This document shows positions 8,811-17,410 of a stretch of DNA of 64,000 bases, one piece after another; positions within the stretch are counted from its first letter, which is position 1; each line of letters opens with the position of its first letter. The notes beneath the pieces are model-generated. The model made no database searches and was not told where the DNA came from. It saw only the letters and a program-made list of their open reading frames with translations. Position numbers and translations under genes: made by a program. This stretch comes from Paracoccaceae bacterium (GTDB taxonomy: Bacteria; Pseudomonadota; Alphaproteobacteria; Rhodobacterales; Rhodobacteraceae): the NCBI GenBank assembly GCA_002402045.2, contig NVUX02000002.1:1-64000 (forward strand), given 5' to 3'.

Positions 8811-10252
8811 TTTGCCATCCGGATCAAGGCGCTAAGGTCAAGATGTGCTTCGATATGTTTGGCCAGTGCATCCAACGTTTCTTCAACCGTTGCCCCATAA
8901 GCCAGCGCACCTTGAACCCCCTGCGCGCCTAGCCACGCTGCGCGAAATTTGTCGGCGCTAAATAGCCCGTGCAAATAGGTGCCGGCCACTTGCCCATTGG
9001 CGCTGCTGGCGCCCTCGGGCTTGCCCTCAACGCTAAATAATGGTCGCGCCCTGTCAGCACCTTCTGTGGTGCCTATATGAATTTCATACCCGTTCACCGG
9101 CGCGCCCGAAGCCGTGTGAACTGCCTCCACCTGCGTTACGCGCTTTTCCGGCAGCATTATTGTTTGCACATCCAATAGCGCAAGTCCGCTTGTATTTCCT
9201 GCCGGCCCCTCAAGGCCCTCAGGGTCTGAAATCGCCTTTCCTAGCATCTGGTAGCCGCCACAAATACCAAGCACCTTTCCGCCGCGCCGCATATGCGCTT
9301 TTAGGTCAACTTCCCAGCCCTGTTCGCGAAAAAACGCAAGGTCTTTGATGGTGGATTTGGTGCCGGGGATGAGCACAAGGTCAGCATCTCCGGGCAGAGC
9401 TTGCCCTGCAGGCACCATGGTAACCCGCACATTTGGCTCCTGCGCTAGCGGGTCAAGATCATCAAAATTTGCCATACGGGAAAGCTGCGGCACCGCAATA
9501 TGGTAATCGCCGGAGCCGCTCGAACGGATGTCCAGGGCGTCCTCTGCTGGCAGCTTGTGGGCGTCAGAAAACCACGGTAGCGTGCCAAGGCCCCGCCAGC
9601 CGGTATGGTCTTCTATCGCCTTGAAACCGTCGTCAAAAAGCGATGGATCTCCGCGAAATTTGTTGACGATAAAGCCGCAGACCCGCGCGGCATCCTTGCT
9701 CGAAATCACCGCCTTGGTGCCAACGATTTGGGCAATTACGCCGCCACGATCAATATCGCCAACCAAAATAACCGGCACATCCGCCGCCTCGGCAAAGCCC
9801 ATATTTGCGATGTCACCCGCGCGCAGGTTCACTTCAGCAGGGCTGCCCGCGCCCTCAATAATCACGATATCAGCTTCGGCCTTAAGCCGTTGAAAACTCT
9901 CCAAAACGCGCGGCATAAGTGTGGCCTTCAGCGCGCCATATGCCCGTGCTTTTACGGTTGTGAGCCGCTGCCCTTGCACCACCACCTGTGCTCCGGTTTC
10001 AGATTCGGGCTTAAGCAAAACCGGGTTCATATCTACGCAGGGCGCCACCCCGCACGCCATGGCCTGCAAGGCCTGCGCCCGCCCAATTTCGCCCCCTTGG
10101 GCAACGGCCGCATTATTTGACATGTTTTGCGGCTTAAACGGCAGCACCTTTAACCCGCGCTGCGCCAACGCACGGCATATCCCCGCGACCAACAGCGATT
10201 TTCCGACATTGGAGCCGGTGCCTTGAATCATAATGGCGCGGGATTTTTGCAT
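8807..10252 (-). CDS. cobQ: Cobyric acid synthase
   Basis: CobQ amidates four side chains of adenosylcobyrinic acid a,c-diamide using glutamine and ATP. The 481-residue protein begins with a BioD-like P-loop ([12 protein letters not shown]) and [10 protein letters not shown]. It has [13 protein letters not shown] in the middle and a class I glutaminase domain with the nucleophile in GICGGYQML at about two thirds of the length. The size is normal. No other cobalamin gene is present in the window and I see no cobalamin riboswitch upstream. Confidence 0.96.
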   Translation of the reverse strand: MQKSRAIMIQGTGSNVGKSLLVAGICRALAQRGLKVLPFKPQNMSNNAAVAQGGEIGRAQALQAMACGVAPCVDMNPVLLKPESETGAQVVVQGQRLTTVKARAYGALKATLMPRVLESFQRLKAEADIVIIEGAGSPAEVNLRAGDIANMGFAEAADVPVILVGDIDRGGVIAQIVGTKAVISSKDAARVCGFIVNKFRGDPSLFDDGFKAIEDHTGWRGLGTLPWFSDAHKLPAEDALDIRSSGSGDYHIAVPQLSRMANFDDLDPLAQEPNVRVTMVPAGQALPGDADLVLIPGTKSTIKDLAFFREQGWEVDLKAHMRRGGKVLGICGGYQMLGKAISDPEGLEGPAGNTSGLALLDVQTIMLPEKRVTQVEAVHTASGAPVNGYEIHIGTTEGADRARPLFSVEGKPEGASSANGQVAGTYLHGLFSADKFRAAWLGAQGVQGALAYGATVEETLDALAKHIEAHLDLSALIRMAK

Positions 10253-10312
10253 AGATTTGGAGTGCCATAGCTCGCCCCAAGTTTCAATAAAAAAGCGAGG
10301 CGGGCAGGCGGG

Positions 10313-11032
10313 TTAGCGCTTGGTTTCTGCGGCGATGATTTCATAATACTGCTTGAGCCACAGTGCTCCATAGCTTTGGTTCATGTGGCTGTTTTCACCC
10401 TCTGGATGGTGGACGGCAAAGTCCCCTTTGCCTTCAATCAAGCGTTCGGACATGCGAGAGAAGCTGATTTCTGTGGCATTTCCATTTACGATTGTATCAA
10501 GCGGTTGGCCAATAAATTGCGCGGTGAAATCCTTGAAAAACAGTGAATTGGAGAGGCTAATAAGGCTCGAATACGCGCCGGTGCTGGTGTCGTGTTGCCG
10601 AGCTTCAGCCAATAGCGGCGGCGCGCCAACACAGATTGGCTTTTGTGTGATTTTGCGGAGATTTTGCAAAAGGGCGGGCAGGTGGGCCGCTTGCCAATAG
10701 TCCGTAATGGCGCAGGCTTTAGCCCCTTCGGAAAGGGGGCGGCTTACGGTTGAAACCATTTTGTGCAGCGCACCGCACATCCCGATAACCAAAATTCGGT
10801 CATAGAGCGCGGGGTTTATTTCGGTTAGCCCGCCAGAGGTTATGCTTATGGCAAATTTGATTTTATGATCATCCGCGGGCGGAATAAGTAGGCCATTGCT
10901 GGCTTCGAAACTGGCAATTCGCCGGCCCAAACCGGCAAAAAAGGTCATTTTATGCGGGGGATTTGGCCCGAGGGCCTCATAGGCGAGCTTAATGGCGGCC
11001 ACATGGGAATTTCCGATCACACATATTTTCAT
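10313..11032 (-). CDS. SGNH-like hypothetical protein paired with GSCFA gene
   Basis: This 239-residue protein opens with the strand MKICVIGNSHVAA, whose GNSH resembles block I (GDS/GNS) of SGNH-fold esterases and acyltransferases. No signal peptide or membrane segment is evident. The ATG overlaps the stop of the upstream GSCFA gene by four bases, which implies translational coupling. A related fold and shared substrate with the GSCFA partner are likely, but catalytic Asp and His cannot be assigned by eye. I do not recognise a named family. Confidence 0.6.
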   Translation of the reverse strand: MKICVIGNSHVAAIKLAYEALGPNPPHKMTFFAGLGRRIASFEASNGLLIPPADDHKIKFAISITSGGLTEINPALYDRILVIGMCGALHKMVSTVSRPLSEGAKACAITDYWQAAHLPALLQNLRKITQKPICVGAPPLLAEARQHDTSTGAYSSLISLSNSLFFKDFTAQFIGQPLDTIVNGNATEISFSRMSERLIEGKGDFAVHHPEGENSHMNQSYGALWLKQYYEIIAAETKR

Positions 11033-12096
11033 GAGTTTTCACCAAAGGCAAAGAGCAGTTCTTCCTCGCAAATCAGATCATCAATTATGCCCGGGTCCAC
11101 CCCTGACAAGCCATTCGGCTCAACATTTTTGGGGGCTTTACCAAATTTGCCTTCCAAAGCTCCAAAAAAGGTTTGCATAACCGTGTGAACCCCAAACGGG
11201 TTTACGCCGCGCAGGGAGGGCTGCAACAAAGTGCCTCGATAAAGCGGATTGTTGATGACTTCATATGAGGGGAAATAATCTATAAAGTCATGTAAAATGG
11301 CCATTTGTCCTGCCACGGCACGCAATATGGATTTTGAGTGGGCACTGGCAACAAGCACATGATTTTGGGTGGCTGTTGCCGTCAAATTCACCGGAGACAC
11401 TGTAAAAATAATGCGCAAATCAGGGTTTATCATCCGCAAATTATCCACGGATTTTTGCAGGGTTTCATTAACCTCCTGAAAGCTCATATTGGAAAATTCA
11501 TGCTGGGAGCCATCAAATTCACCGGCAATTGTGCCGGGGCACATGGCGTATTCATAGCCCTTCGTTTTGTGGCGCCAGCGCTCCGTTAGGCCAAGCGTAA
11601 ATACCATATATTTTGCTTTTTCTATGCTGGCTTTAAAGGCGCTGAGGGTTTGAGCCTGCATGCGCTTAACCTCAGCCTCGGATGCAAACCCGTCCGGTTC
11701 CAAATTCGGGCGAAACGGGTCAAAAAACCGGCCATTATCCTCCCATATTTCGGAGGGCATTTCTTTTGGCTCCATGGCCCAGCTTGTCCACTGGCGCAGC
11801 TGCGAGGTTGTATAAATATTGCCTGTCCGGCTGGAAAAAAGCTCGTAGCCATAGCGAGACAGGTTTGCAGGGCTCATACCATCAACAGCGGGTTCGCAGC
11901 GCAGCCAGTTATGGCCACGGCTATCAAGCGCCTTGCCAATGTGTTGAGCAAAGCAAGAGCCGTATGTGGCAATAGGGTCGTGTTTTTTGATGTCAAATTT
12001 TGGGTCCCACATGTCAGCGATATCCAGCATATTTCGCTCGGCAATCGCGCTGTGCCAAAAAGCCTTTGGAGGCTGGGTTTTGTATGGATTATCCAA
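11029..12096 (-). CDS. GSCFA-domain protein
   Basis: The 355-residue protein has the defining GSCFA motif in ATYGSCFAQHIGKAL at about residues 45-59 and belongs to the SGNH-like GSCFA family, proposed to be hydrolases or transferases acting on saccharides. The start appears to be TTG at 12096 because no in-frame ATG lies nearby upstream and the NPYKTQPPKAFW stretch right after it looks like conserved N-terminus. It is coupled to the SGNH-like gene downstream. Two related-fold enzymes in tandem suggest modification of a surface glycan, which is inference. Confidence 0.78.
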   Translation of the reverse strand: MDNPYKTQPPKAFWHSAIAERNMLDIADMWDPKFDIKKHDPIATYGSCFAQHIGKALDSRGHNWLRCEPAVDGMSPANLSRYGYELFSSRTGNIYTTSQLRQWTSWAMEPKEMPSEIWEDNGRFFDPFRPNLEPDGFASEAEVKRMQAQTLSAFKASIEKAKYMVFTLGLTERWRHKTKGYEYAMCPGTIAGEFDGSQHEFSNMSFQEVNETLQKSVDNLRMINPDLRIIFTVSPVNLTATATQNHVLVASAHSKSILRAVAGQMAILHDFIDYFPSYEVINNPLYRGTLLQPSLRGVNPFGVHTVMQTFFGALEGKFGKAPKNVEPNGLSGVDPGIIDDLICEEELLFAFGENS

Positions 12097-12166
12097 TGTG
12101 AGTATCTGTCCGCATATTTTGGTTTTGAAAAACTAGCAACATTGCCGCGCCATGGCAAACGAAACC

Positions 12167-12787
12167 CTAGCACTCAGGCTTGGCGGTGCCCCAATAATTA
12201 AACCCGGCAAATTTTGGGCTGGCAATATAGCCGGTGTCCAAAGTTTCGATCTCAAATCCGGCTTGCTTAATCAGGGCATCTATCGGCCGGTTCAAATGGC
12301 ATCCACCCGAAAACCTGCCCCAGATCGAGTCCAGTCTATTTTGCCAACGGCGCACCGAGGCATCCGGCGCTTGGCCGTGTTCGCAGAAAATCAGCCTGCC
12401 ATTAGGGCGCAAAACGCGGCGCATTTGAAGCAGGGCAGCGGCCACATCAGGGATGGTGCACAGGGTATATGTGACCAAAACGGTATCTACCGAGTGGGTG
12501 TCCAGCGGGATTTCCTCGCCCGGAAGATCCAGAAAAGATACAGGCACAGCGGCTTTTTCTGCCACAATCTTGGCTTTGGCCCGCATTTCGGCCGATGGCT
12601 CCAGCCCCCAAACCTTGCGCACCTTTTCGGCGTTATAAAATGGCAGGTTTAGGCCCGAGCCGATGCCAATTTCCAGCACGTCCCCGCGCGCTTGCGGCAC
12701 CACAATCTCTCTTTGCGCCTGAATTTGGCCAAGGCCACAGGCCTTATCAACCAAAAACGGGAGTATTTTTGTGTTGTAAAATCCCAT
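12167..12787 (-). CDS. Class I SAM-dependent methyltransferase
   Basis: A 206-residue Rossmann methyltransferase with the SAM-binding motif VLEIGIGSGLNLPFY, the acidic strand VWGLEPSAEM and the post-motif VLVTYTLCTIPD. Overall it resembles UbiE/phosphatidylethanolamine N-methyltransferase-type proteins, but the substrate is unknown. Its ATG directly abuts the TAA of the tetR gene, so the two are co-transcribed. The regulator may therefore control this enzyme as well as itself. Confidence 0.85.
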   Translation of the reverse strand: MGFYNTKILPFLVDKACGLGQIQAQREIVVPQARGDVLEIGIGSGLNLPFYNAEKVRKVWGLEPSAEMRAKAKIVAEKAAVPVSFLDLPGEEIPLDTHSVDTVLVTYTLCTIPDVAAALLQMRRVLRPNGRLIFCEHGQAPDASVRRWQNRLDSIWGRFSGGCHLNRPIDALIKQAGFEIETLDTGYIASPKFAGFNYWGTAKPEC

Positions 12788-13408
12788 TTAGGCCTCCGGT
12801 GCCAGCACTTTCACAAACATGCCAACCACCTTTTCATTAAAGGCGTCAAACTCGGGTTTGCTATAGGTTTCAATATGCTCGATCGCCCATTTATCAATGG
12901 CCATACCCATGCCCATGGCCGCTTCGATCAACAGCGAGGTTGGCAGGTCGTCGCGGATGCTGCCAATCACTTTGCCGTGCTCCAAAATGCGGCCCATCAG
13001 TGCCAGCGGGGCCTTCATCATATTGCTGCATATCCCGCTCGGCTCGTTCAGATTTCGGTAAAACATCCGCCCGACATCAAATATTTCGGGCTGGTGTGCA
13101 AATAATTCACTGCCGTGCTGAGAGGCCGAAAGGATGGCGGGCCAAAAGGTTTCTTTGGTGAGGGTTTCTGGCTGAAAGGCATCTGCAATTTGGGCGATCG
13201 GGGCCAATGTTTGCGAAAATATTTGCTGAAAAAGTTCGGTTTTATTGGCGAAATAGTGGTAAAAGCTGCTTTTGCTCATCCCCACCTCGCTAATGATTTT
13301 GTTCAGCGAGGCCTGCTCGAAACCGAGGGCGGTAAACTCGGCTGTGGCAGCCGTAAAAAGCTTGGCCCGGCGCTCGGGTTTCATCTTGAGGGACGGGTGG
13401 GGCTGCAT
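12788..13408 (-). CDS. TetR-family transcriptional regulator
   Basis: The N-terminal helix-turn-helix reads TALGFEQASLNKIISEVGMSK, then SSFYHYFANKTELF, the classic TetR pattern; the remaining part is a helical ligand domain. A longer open frame begins at 13462, but its first codons lie inside a perfect palindrome that is probably the operator, so I prefer the ATG at 13408 (the ATG at 13384 is a further option). It is transcribed divergently from the LolA-like/ABC operon and upstream of a methyltransferase, which makes it the likely repressor of both units. Confidence 0.85.
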   Translation of the reverse strand: MQPHPSLKMKPERRAKLFTAATAEFTALGFEQASLNKIISEVGMSKSSFYHYFANKTELFQQIFSQTLAPIAQIADAFQPETLTKETFWPAILSASQHGSELFAHQPEIFDVGRMFYRNLNEPSGICSNMMKAPLALMGRILEHGKVIGSIRDDLPTSLLIEAAMGMGMAIDKWAIEHIETYSKPEFDAFNEKVVGMFVKVLAPEA

Positions 13409-13445
13409 AGGGTTGACAGGGCCTTTGGACGTGGTTAAATATGAA

Positions 13446-13461
13446 TGGACCGAGCGGTCCA
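13446..13461. promoter_or_regulatory. TetR-type operator palindrome
   Basis: TGGACCG-ag-CGGTCCA is a perfect inverted repeat with seven-base arms and a two-base centre, situated between the divergent tetR gene and the LolA-like/ABC operon. Arm length and the CCGnnCGG core are typical of TetR operators. The position suits dual repression of both promoters. Confidence 0.7.
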
Positions 13462-13507
13462 CAACAGTGTAGCGACCCTCACCCCCTGACGCAAGTAGGA
13501 GCCTGAT

Positions 13508-14266
13508 ATGCCCAGCCTAACCCGCCGCCACCTGATGATGATCAGCGCCGCCGCCGTGCTTTTACCAAGTGTGGCCATGGCGCAAGACCCGGGCGCAATA
13601 TTGCGGGCGGCCTTTGATAATTGGCGGGCCACCAGCTCACACGTCATTGCCGAGATGACCATTCGCAGCAGCACCGGTACGCGCTCGCTGACTATGGAAA
13701 GCTGGACCGAAGGGAGTGACAAGGCACTTGTGCGCTTCATTGCCCCCGCGCGGGATGCCGGCAATGCCACCCTGCAAAGCGGGCGACGGACATATGTGTT
13801 TAACCCTAGGTTAAATCAGGTGATCCAGCTGCCGGCATCGGCGATGAGCCAAAGCTGGATGGGGTCTGATTTTAGCTATAGTGATCTCACGAAAACCGAG
13901 CAATTGGTGAATGATTACACCCACACGCTGTTGGAGACCCGCCGCCAAAGCGGCCATGTGGTTTATGTGATTGAAAGCGTGCCCAAGCGTGGCAAGCCGA
14001 TTGTGTGGGGCAAGCAAATTGTTCATGTGCGCGCTGATTTTGTACTGCTTCGGCAAGAGTTTTATGACCAATCTGGAAACCTTGTGCGCACCATGGTCAC
14101 AGACCGCGTGCGTACTATGGGCGGGCGGCCTTACCCGACCGAGCTCACCATGAGCAGCGTGGCCACGCCGGGGCAGTATACCAAGATCGTTACGCAATCA
14201 GCCGCGTTTGACATTGATATCCCGAGCTACCTTTTCACCCGTTCCAACTTGCAAAACCCGAGGTAA
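13508..14266 (+). CDS. LolA-like outer-membrane lipoprotein-sorting protein
   Basis: This 252-residue protein has an N-terminal export signal with a twin-arginine-like start (LTRRHLMM), a hydrophobic stretch and AMA-QDP as probable cleavage site. The mature part (SHVIAEMTIRSSTGTRSLTM, then RTYVFNPRLNQVIQLP and SWMGSDFSYSDL) matches the COG2834 LolA-like fold, a beta-sheet cup that carries lipids or lipoproteins across the periplasm. It is first in a five-gene operon, directly adjoining the first permease gene (TAAATG). It is not the housekeeping LolA, which is normally linked to other genes. Cargo unknown. Confidence 0.82.
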   Translation: MPSLTRRHLMMISAAAVLLPSVAMAQDPGAILRAAFDNWRATSSHVIAEMTIRSSTGTRSLTMESWTEGSDKALVRFIAPARDAGNATLQSGRRTYVFNPRLNQVIQLPASAMSQSWMGSDFSYSDLTKTEQLVNDYTHTLLETRRQSGHVVYVIESVPKRGKPIVWGKQIVHVRADFVLLRQEFYDQSGNLVRTMVTDRVRTMGGRPYPTELTMSSVATPGQYTKIVTQSAAFDIDIPSYLFTRSNLQNPR

Positions 14267-15487
14267 ATGATGCTGACCGCTCTTGCATGGCGCAATATCT
14301 GGCGGCAGCCAGTGCGCTCAATTCTTAGCCTATTCGGGCTGGCATTTTCGTCACTTTTACTAGTGTTTATGCTGTCTTTTCAATTCGGCATTTATGACAC
14401 AATGAAGGTCGGCGCGCTGGGCTTGCTTGATGGCTTTGGCCAGTTTCAGCCTGTTGGCTATGATGATGACCCCGATATTTCACGCCTGCTGCCCAATTGG
14501 CAAAACCTTGTTGAGGCTACGAATTTGGAGGGGATAGACGCCGCCACCCCCCGCGCCAGTTCATTCGCCATTATGGCCAGCGGCGACATAAGCTTTGGCG
14601 CGGCGATTATCGGGGTGGACCCTGTGACAGAGCCGCGTGTGAGCACGCTGGCCAGCACCATTATCGAGGGTCGATACCTTCAGGAAGGCGACGAAGCCAC
14701 GATTGTGATGGGCGAGGGGCTAGTGCGCAATCTGGGGCTAACGCTTGGCGATAATGTAACCATGCTTGGCACCGGAAATGACGGCGCGGTGGCGGCGGAT
14801 GTGCTGGAGCTGGTGGGCATTTTTAGCACCGGAATTTCAGGGCTAGACCGCCAAATCACCCAAATGCCACTGGCTCGCTTTCAGGATACTTTTAACCTTG
14901 GCGACAACGTAAATGTAGTGGCCCTGCGCGGCGCTGATTTTGGCGCTGTGGTTAAGGCCGCGCCCGAGCTGGCGCAAATGGCTGCCAAAGAAGGCGCGGT
15001 TTACCTGCGCTGGGATGAGCTGCAACCCGAGGTCAAGCAGATGATAACGCTGGATTTATCCACCGCGATGCTGACCTACGGCGTTATGATCATCGTTGTT
15101 GTGTTTATCCTGCTCAACACGCTTTACATGTCGGTGCTTGAGCGCACCCGAGAGTTTGGCGGGCTCATGGCTATCGGCATGCGCCCGACCCAAATTGGCG
15201 CCATGGTGTGGCTGGAGCTGATCTTTTTGTCCTTCCTCGGCGCGGGTATTGGCATTGCCATTGGTGCGGGCATCACGCTGTGGGTACAAGCCGTTGGTAT
15301 CGAGTTTCCGGGCATGGACGAGGTGTTTCGGCAATGGGGCATTTCAGGGCGGGTTTACCCTGATTTGAGCCTGCTTAGCGCGTTCGCGGGGCCGGGCGTT
15401 ATCGTGATCTCGATCGTCATTTTGGGGCTCATCCCCTACCGCCGCATTCTGGGCCTTGAGCCTGTTACAGCCATGGGGGCCGCATAA
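14267..15487 (+). CDS. FtsX/LolC-type ABC transporter permease (1)
   Basis: The 406-residue protein has one N-terminal membrane helix (about residues 18-38), a periplasmic MacB-like core domain of about 230 residues, and three C-terminal helices with the FtsX-family stretch LYMSVLERTREFGGLMAIGM. This is the LolCDE/MacB permease topology, which extracts substrates from the outer leaflet instead of pumping them through the membrane. The ATG immediately follows the stop of the LolA-like gene, and its own stop overlaps the next permease gene. Confidence 0.88.
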   Translation: MMLTALAWRNIWRQPVRSILSLFGLAFSSLLLVFMLSFQFGIYDTMKVGALGLLDGFGQFQPVGYDDDPDISRLLPNWQNLVEATNLEGIDAATPRASSFAIMASGDISFGAAIIGVDPVTEPRVSTLASTIIEGRYLQEGDEATIVMGEGLVRNLGLTLGDNVTMLGTGNDGAVAADVLELVGIFSTGISGLDRQITQMPLARFQDTFNLGDNVNVVALRGADFGAVVKAAPELAQMAAKEGAVYLRWDELQPEVKQMITLDLSTAMLTYGVMIIVVVFILLNTLYMSVLERTREFGGLMAIGMRPTQIGAMVWLELIFLSFLGAGIGIAIGAGITLWVQAVGIEFPGMDEVFRQWGISGRVYPDLSLLSAFAGPGVIVISIVILGLIPYRRILGLEPVTAMGAA

Positions 15488-16713
15488 TGGAAAGCCTTAA
15501 GTTATTGGCCCCGCTGGCATGGCGCAACCTGTGGCGCAATCCGCGCCGTACGGTCATTACGCTGTTTGTGGTCTCCGTCGGGCTGTGGTCCATTCTGGCC
15601 ATGGCGAGTTTTATCACCGCATGGGGGCAAAGCTCGCGGGATGCGACCCTGCGGCTGCTGTTTGCCCAAGGGCAAATTCATGCCGAGGGTTACCTTGATA
15701 ACCCCAACATTAACCGCCTGATGGACCCGCCGGATACTGCGCTGCTAGCGGCGTTAAACGCCCCAGAGATTTCCAACTGGGCCGCACGGCTAGAGCTGCC
15801 CGCCGTGGTGCGATCAGAATACAAAACCCTGCCGGTGACTGTGGTTGGTGTGCTGCCTGAAGCTGAAATACGGATTTCATCGATACCGCAAAAACTTGTG
15901 GAAGGCCGCTATCTGAGTGGGCCGGAGGATGACGGAGCGATCATTGGCCTTAACCTCGCCAAGCGGCTAAAAACGGCGCTCGGTCGGCGGGTGATATTGA
16001 TGATTACGGCTCAGGATGGCTGGCTGGAAGAGCGCAGCTTTGATGTGGTCGGGATTTATGACGCTGATACCGCCTTTGAGGATACCTATATTTTCACCGG
16101 GCGTGCCGCGATGCAAACCATGGTCGGCTTGGGCGATGAAATATCGCAAATCGCATTTGAGGTGCCAGAGGACGAGGCGCTGGAAGGCGTTATTGCCAGC
16201 CTGCGCGCCGCTGCTCCGGCCCACGATGTGCGCCAATGGCGCAAGCTTTCGCTTATTATGGGGGCGATGGATGCCTCTATGGCGGCCACGGTTTACGTGT
16301 GGATGAGCGTGATGATGGTGATGATCTCGATCGGGGTTATCAATACCCAGCTTATGGCGGTGTTTGAGCGCATTCACGAATTTGGCCTGCTGCGCGCGCT
16401 GGGCCTTAAGCCCGCCCATGTTCTGGTGCTGGTAACGCTTGAATCGATGCTGCTTATTGGCCTTGGCGTGCTAATCGGCATGCTGGCTGGGGCGGCCACG
16501 GTGTGGGGGCTGGCGGGTGGCATAGACCTCAGCGCCTTTAGCCAAGCCTTGGAAGCGTTTAAATCTGGCGAGGTGCTTTACCTCGAAATTCGACCAATGG
16601 ACTATGTGATTTTCCCGCTGGCCATATGGCTATTGGGGGTTTGGGTGGCGCTGTGGCCCGCGTGGCGCGCAGCAAAAATTTCTCCAGTAGAGGCGATGCG
16701 CCATGCAACATAA
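15487..16713 (+). CDS. FtsX/LolE-type ABC transporter permease (2)
   Basis: A 408-residue paralogue of the preceding permease with the same layout: an N-terminal helix after WRNPRRTVITL, a MacB-like periplasmic domain, and three C-terminal helices preceded by AVFERIHEFGLLRALGL. Two distinct permeases imply a heterodimer, as in LolC/LolE. The ATG overlaps the previous stop (ATAATG), so translation is coupled. The C-terminus ends WPAWRAAKISPVEAMRHAT, the family's usual terminal motif. Confidence 0.88.
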   Translation: MESLKLLAPLAWRNLWRNPRRTVITLFVVSVGLWSILAMASFITAWGQSSRDATLRLLFAQGQIHAEGYLDNPNINRLMDPPDTALLAALNAPEISNWAARLELPAVVRSEYKTLPVTVVGVLPEAEIRISSIPQKLVEGRYLSGPEDDGAIIGLNLAKRLKTALGRRVILMITAQDGWLEERSFDVVGIYDADTAFEDTYIFTGRAAMQTMVGLGDEISQIAFEVPEDEALEGVIASLRAAAPAHDVRQWRKLSLIMGAMDASMAATVYVWMSVMMVMISIGVINTQLMAVFERIHEFGLLRALGLKPAHVLVLVTLESMLLIGLGVLIGMLAGAATVWGLAGGIDLSAFSQALEAFKSGEVLYLEIRPMDYVIFPLAIWLLGVWVALWPAWRAAKISPVEAMRHAT

Positions 16714-16723
16714 AGGAAACGAG

Positions 16724-17410
16724 ATGAAGGCGATTGTGAGCTGCAAGGGCATTACCAAGGTTTTTGGTAAGGGTGAGCTGGCGGTGCATGCCCTGCGCGG
16801 CATTGATCTGGACATCATGGAAGGTGATTTTGCTACGCTGGCGGGGCCGTCTGGCTCGGGCAAAACCACGCTGCTCAATATGATCGGCGCGCTTGATCAC
16901 CCCACCGAGGGCGAGGTTTCTGTGGATGGCCAAAGCCTGAGCGGCATGAGCAAAAGCGCGCTGTCTGATCTGCGGTTGGAGAAGGTTGGCTTTATTTTTC
17001 AGGCCTATAATTTGGTGCCGGTGCTAAGCGCGCGCGAAAATGTAGAATTTGTGCTGCGGCTCGCCAAAGTGCCTGCGGCTGAGCGTCGAAGCCGCGCCGA
17101 TGCAGCACTGGCCGAAGTGGGCCTTAAAGGCATGGAAAACCGTCGCCCCTCAGCGCTTTCGGGCGGGCAGCAGCAGCGCGTGGCCATTGCCCGCGCGCTG
17201 GTCGGACGGCCGCGCATTGTGCTGGCGGATGAGCCAACGGCGAACCTAGATAGCAAAACCACTGCCGAGCTGGTGGCCCTGATGTATCGGCTTAACCAAG
17301 AAAGCGGGATAACCTTTTTGATGGGCACCCACGACCCGCGGGTGATGGCGCATTCAAAACGACATATCGAGATGGAAGATGGAAAAATTATTAGCGATAC
17401 TCGCAGCTAG
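16724..17410 (+). CDS. LolD/MacB-type ABC transporter ATP-binding protein
   Basis: The 228-residue ATPase has Walker A GPSGSGKTT, Q-loop FQAYNLVPVL, signature LSGGQQQRVAIARAL and Walker B IVLADEPTANLD. The NLVPVLSARENVEF stretch is typical of the LolD/MacB/FtsE subgroup. I chose ATG 16724 since AAAGGA lies 7 bases upstream and alignment to the family starts there; an ATG 21 bases earlier would overlap the permease. Together with the two permeases it makes a complete transporter. Its 3' end overlaps the next gene by 32 bases. Confidence 0.9.
   Translation: MKAIVSCKGITKVFGKGELAVHALRGIDLDIMEGDFATLAGPSGSGKTTLLNMIGALDHPTEGEVSVDGQSLSGMSKSALSDLRLEKVGFIFQAYNLVPVLSARENVEFVLRLAKVPAAERRSRADAALAEVGLKGMENRRPSALSGGQQQRVAIARALVGRPRIVLADEPTANLDSKTTAELVALMYRLNQESGITFLMGTHDPRVMAHSKRHIEMEDGKIISDTRS

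Noticed and set aside
8807-10312. Possible cobalamin riboswitch for cobQ
   Set aside because: No conserved B12-box-like structure was recognised in the short upstream gap.
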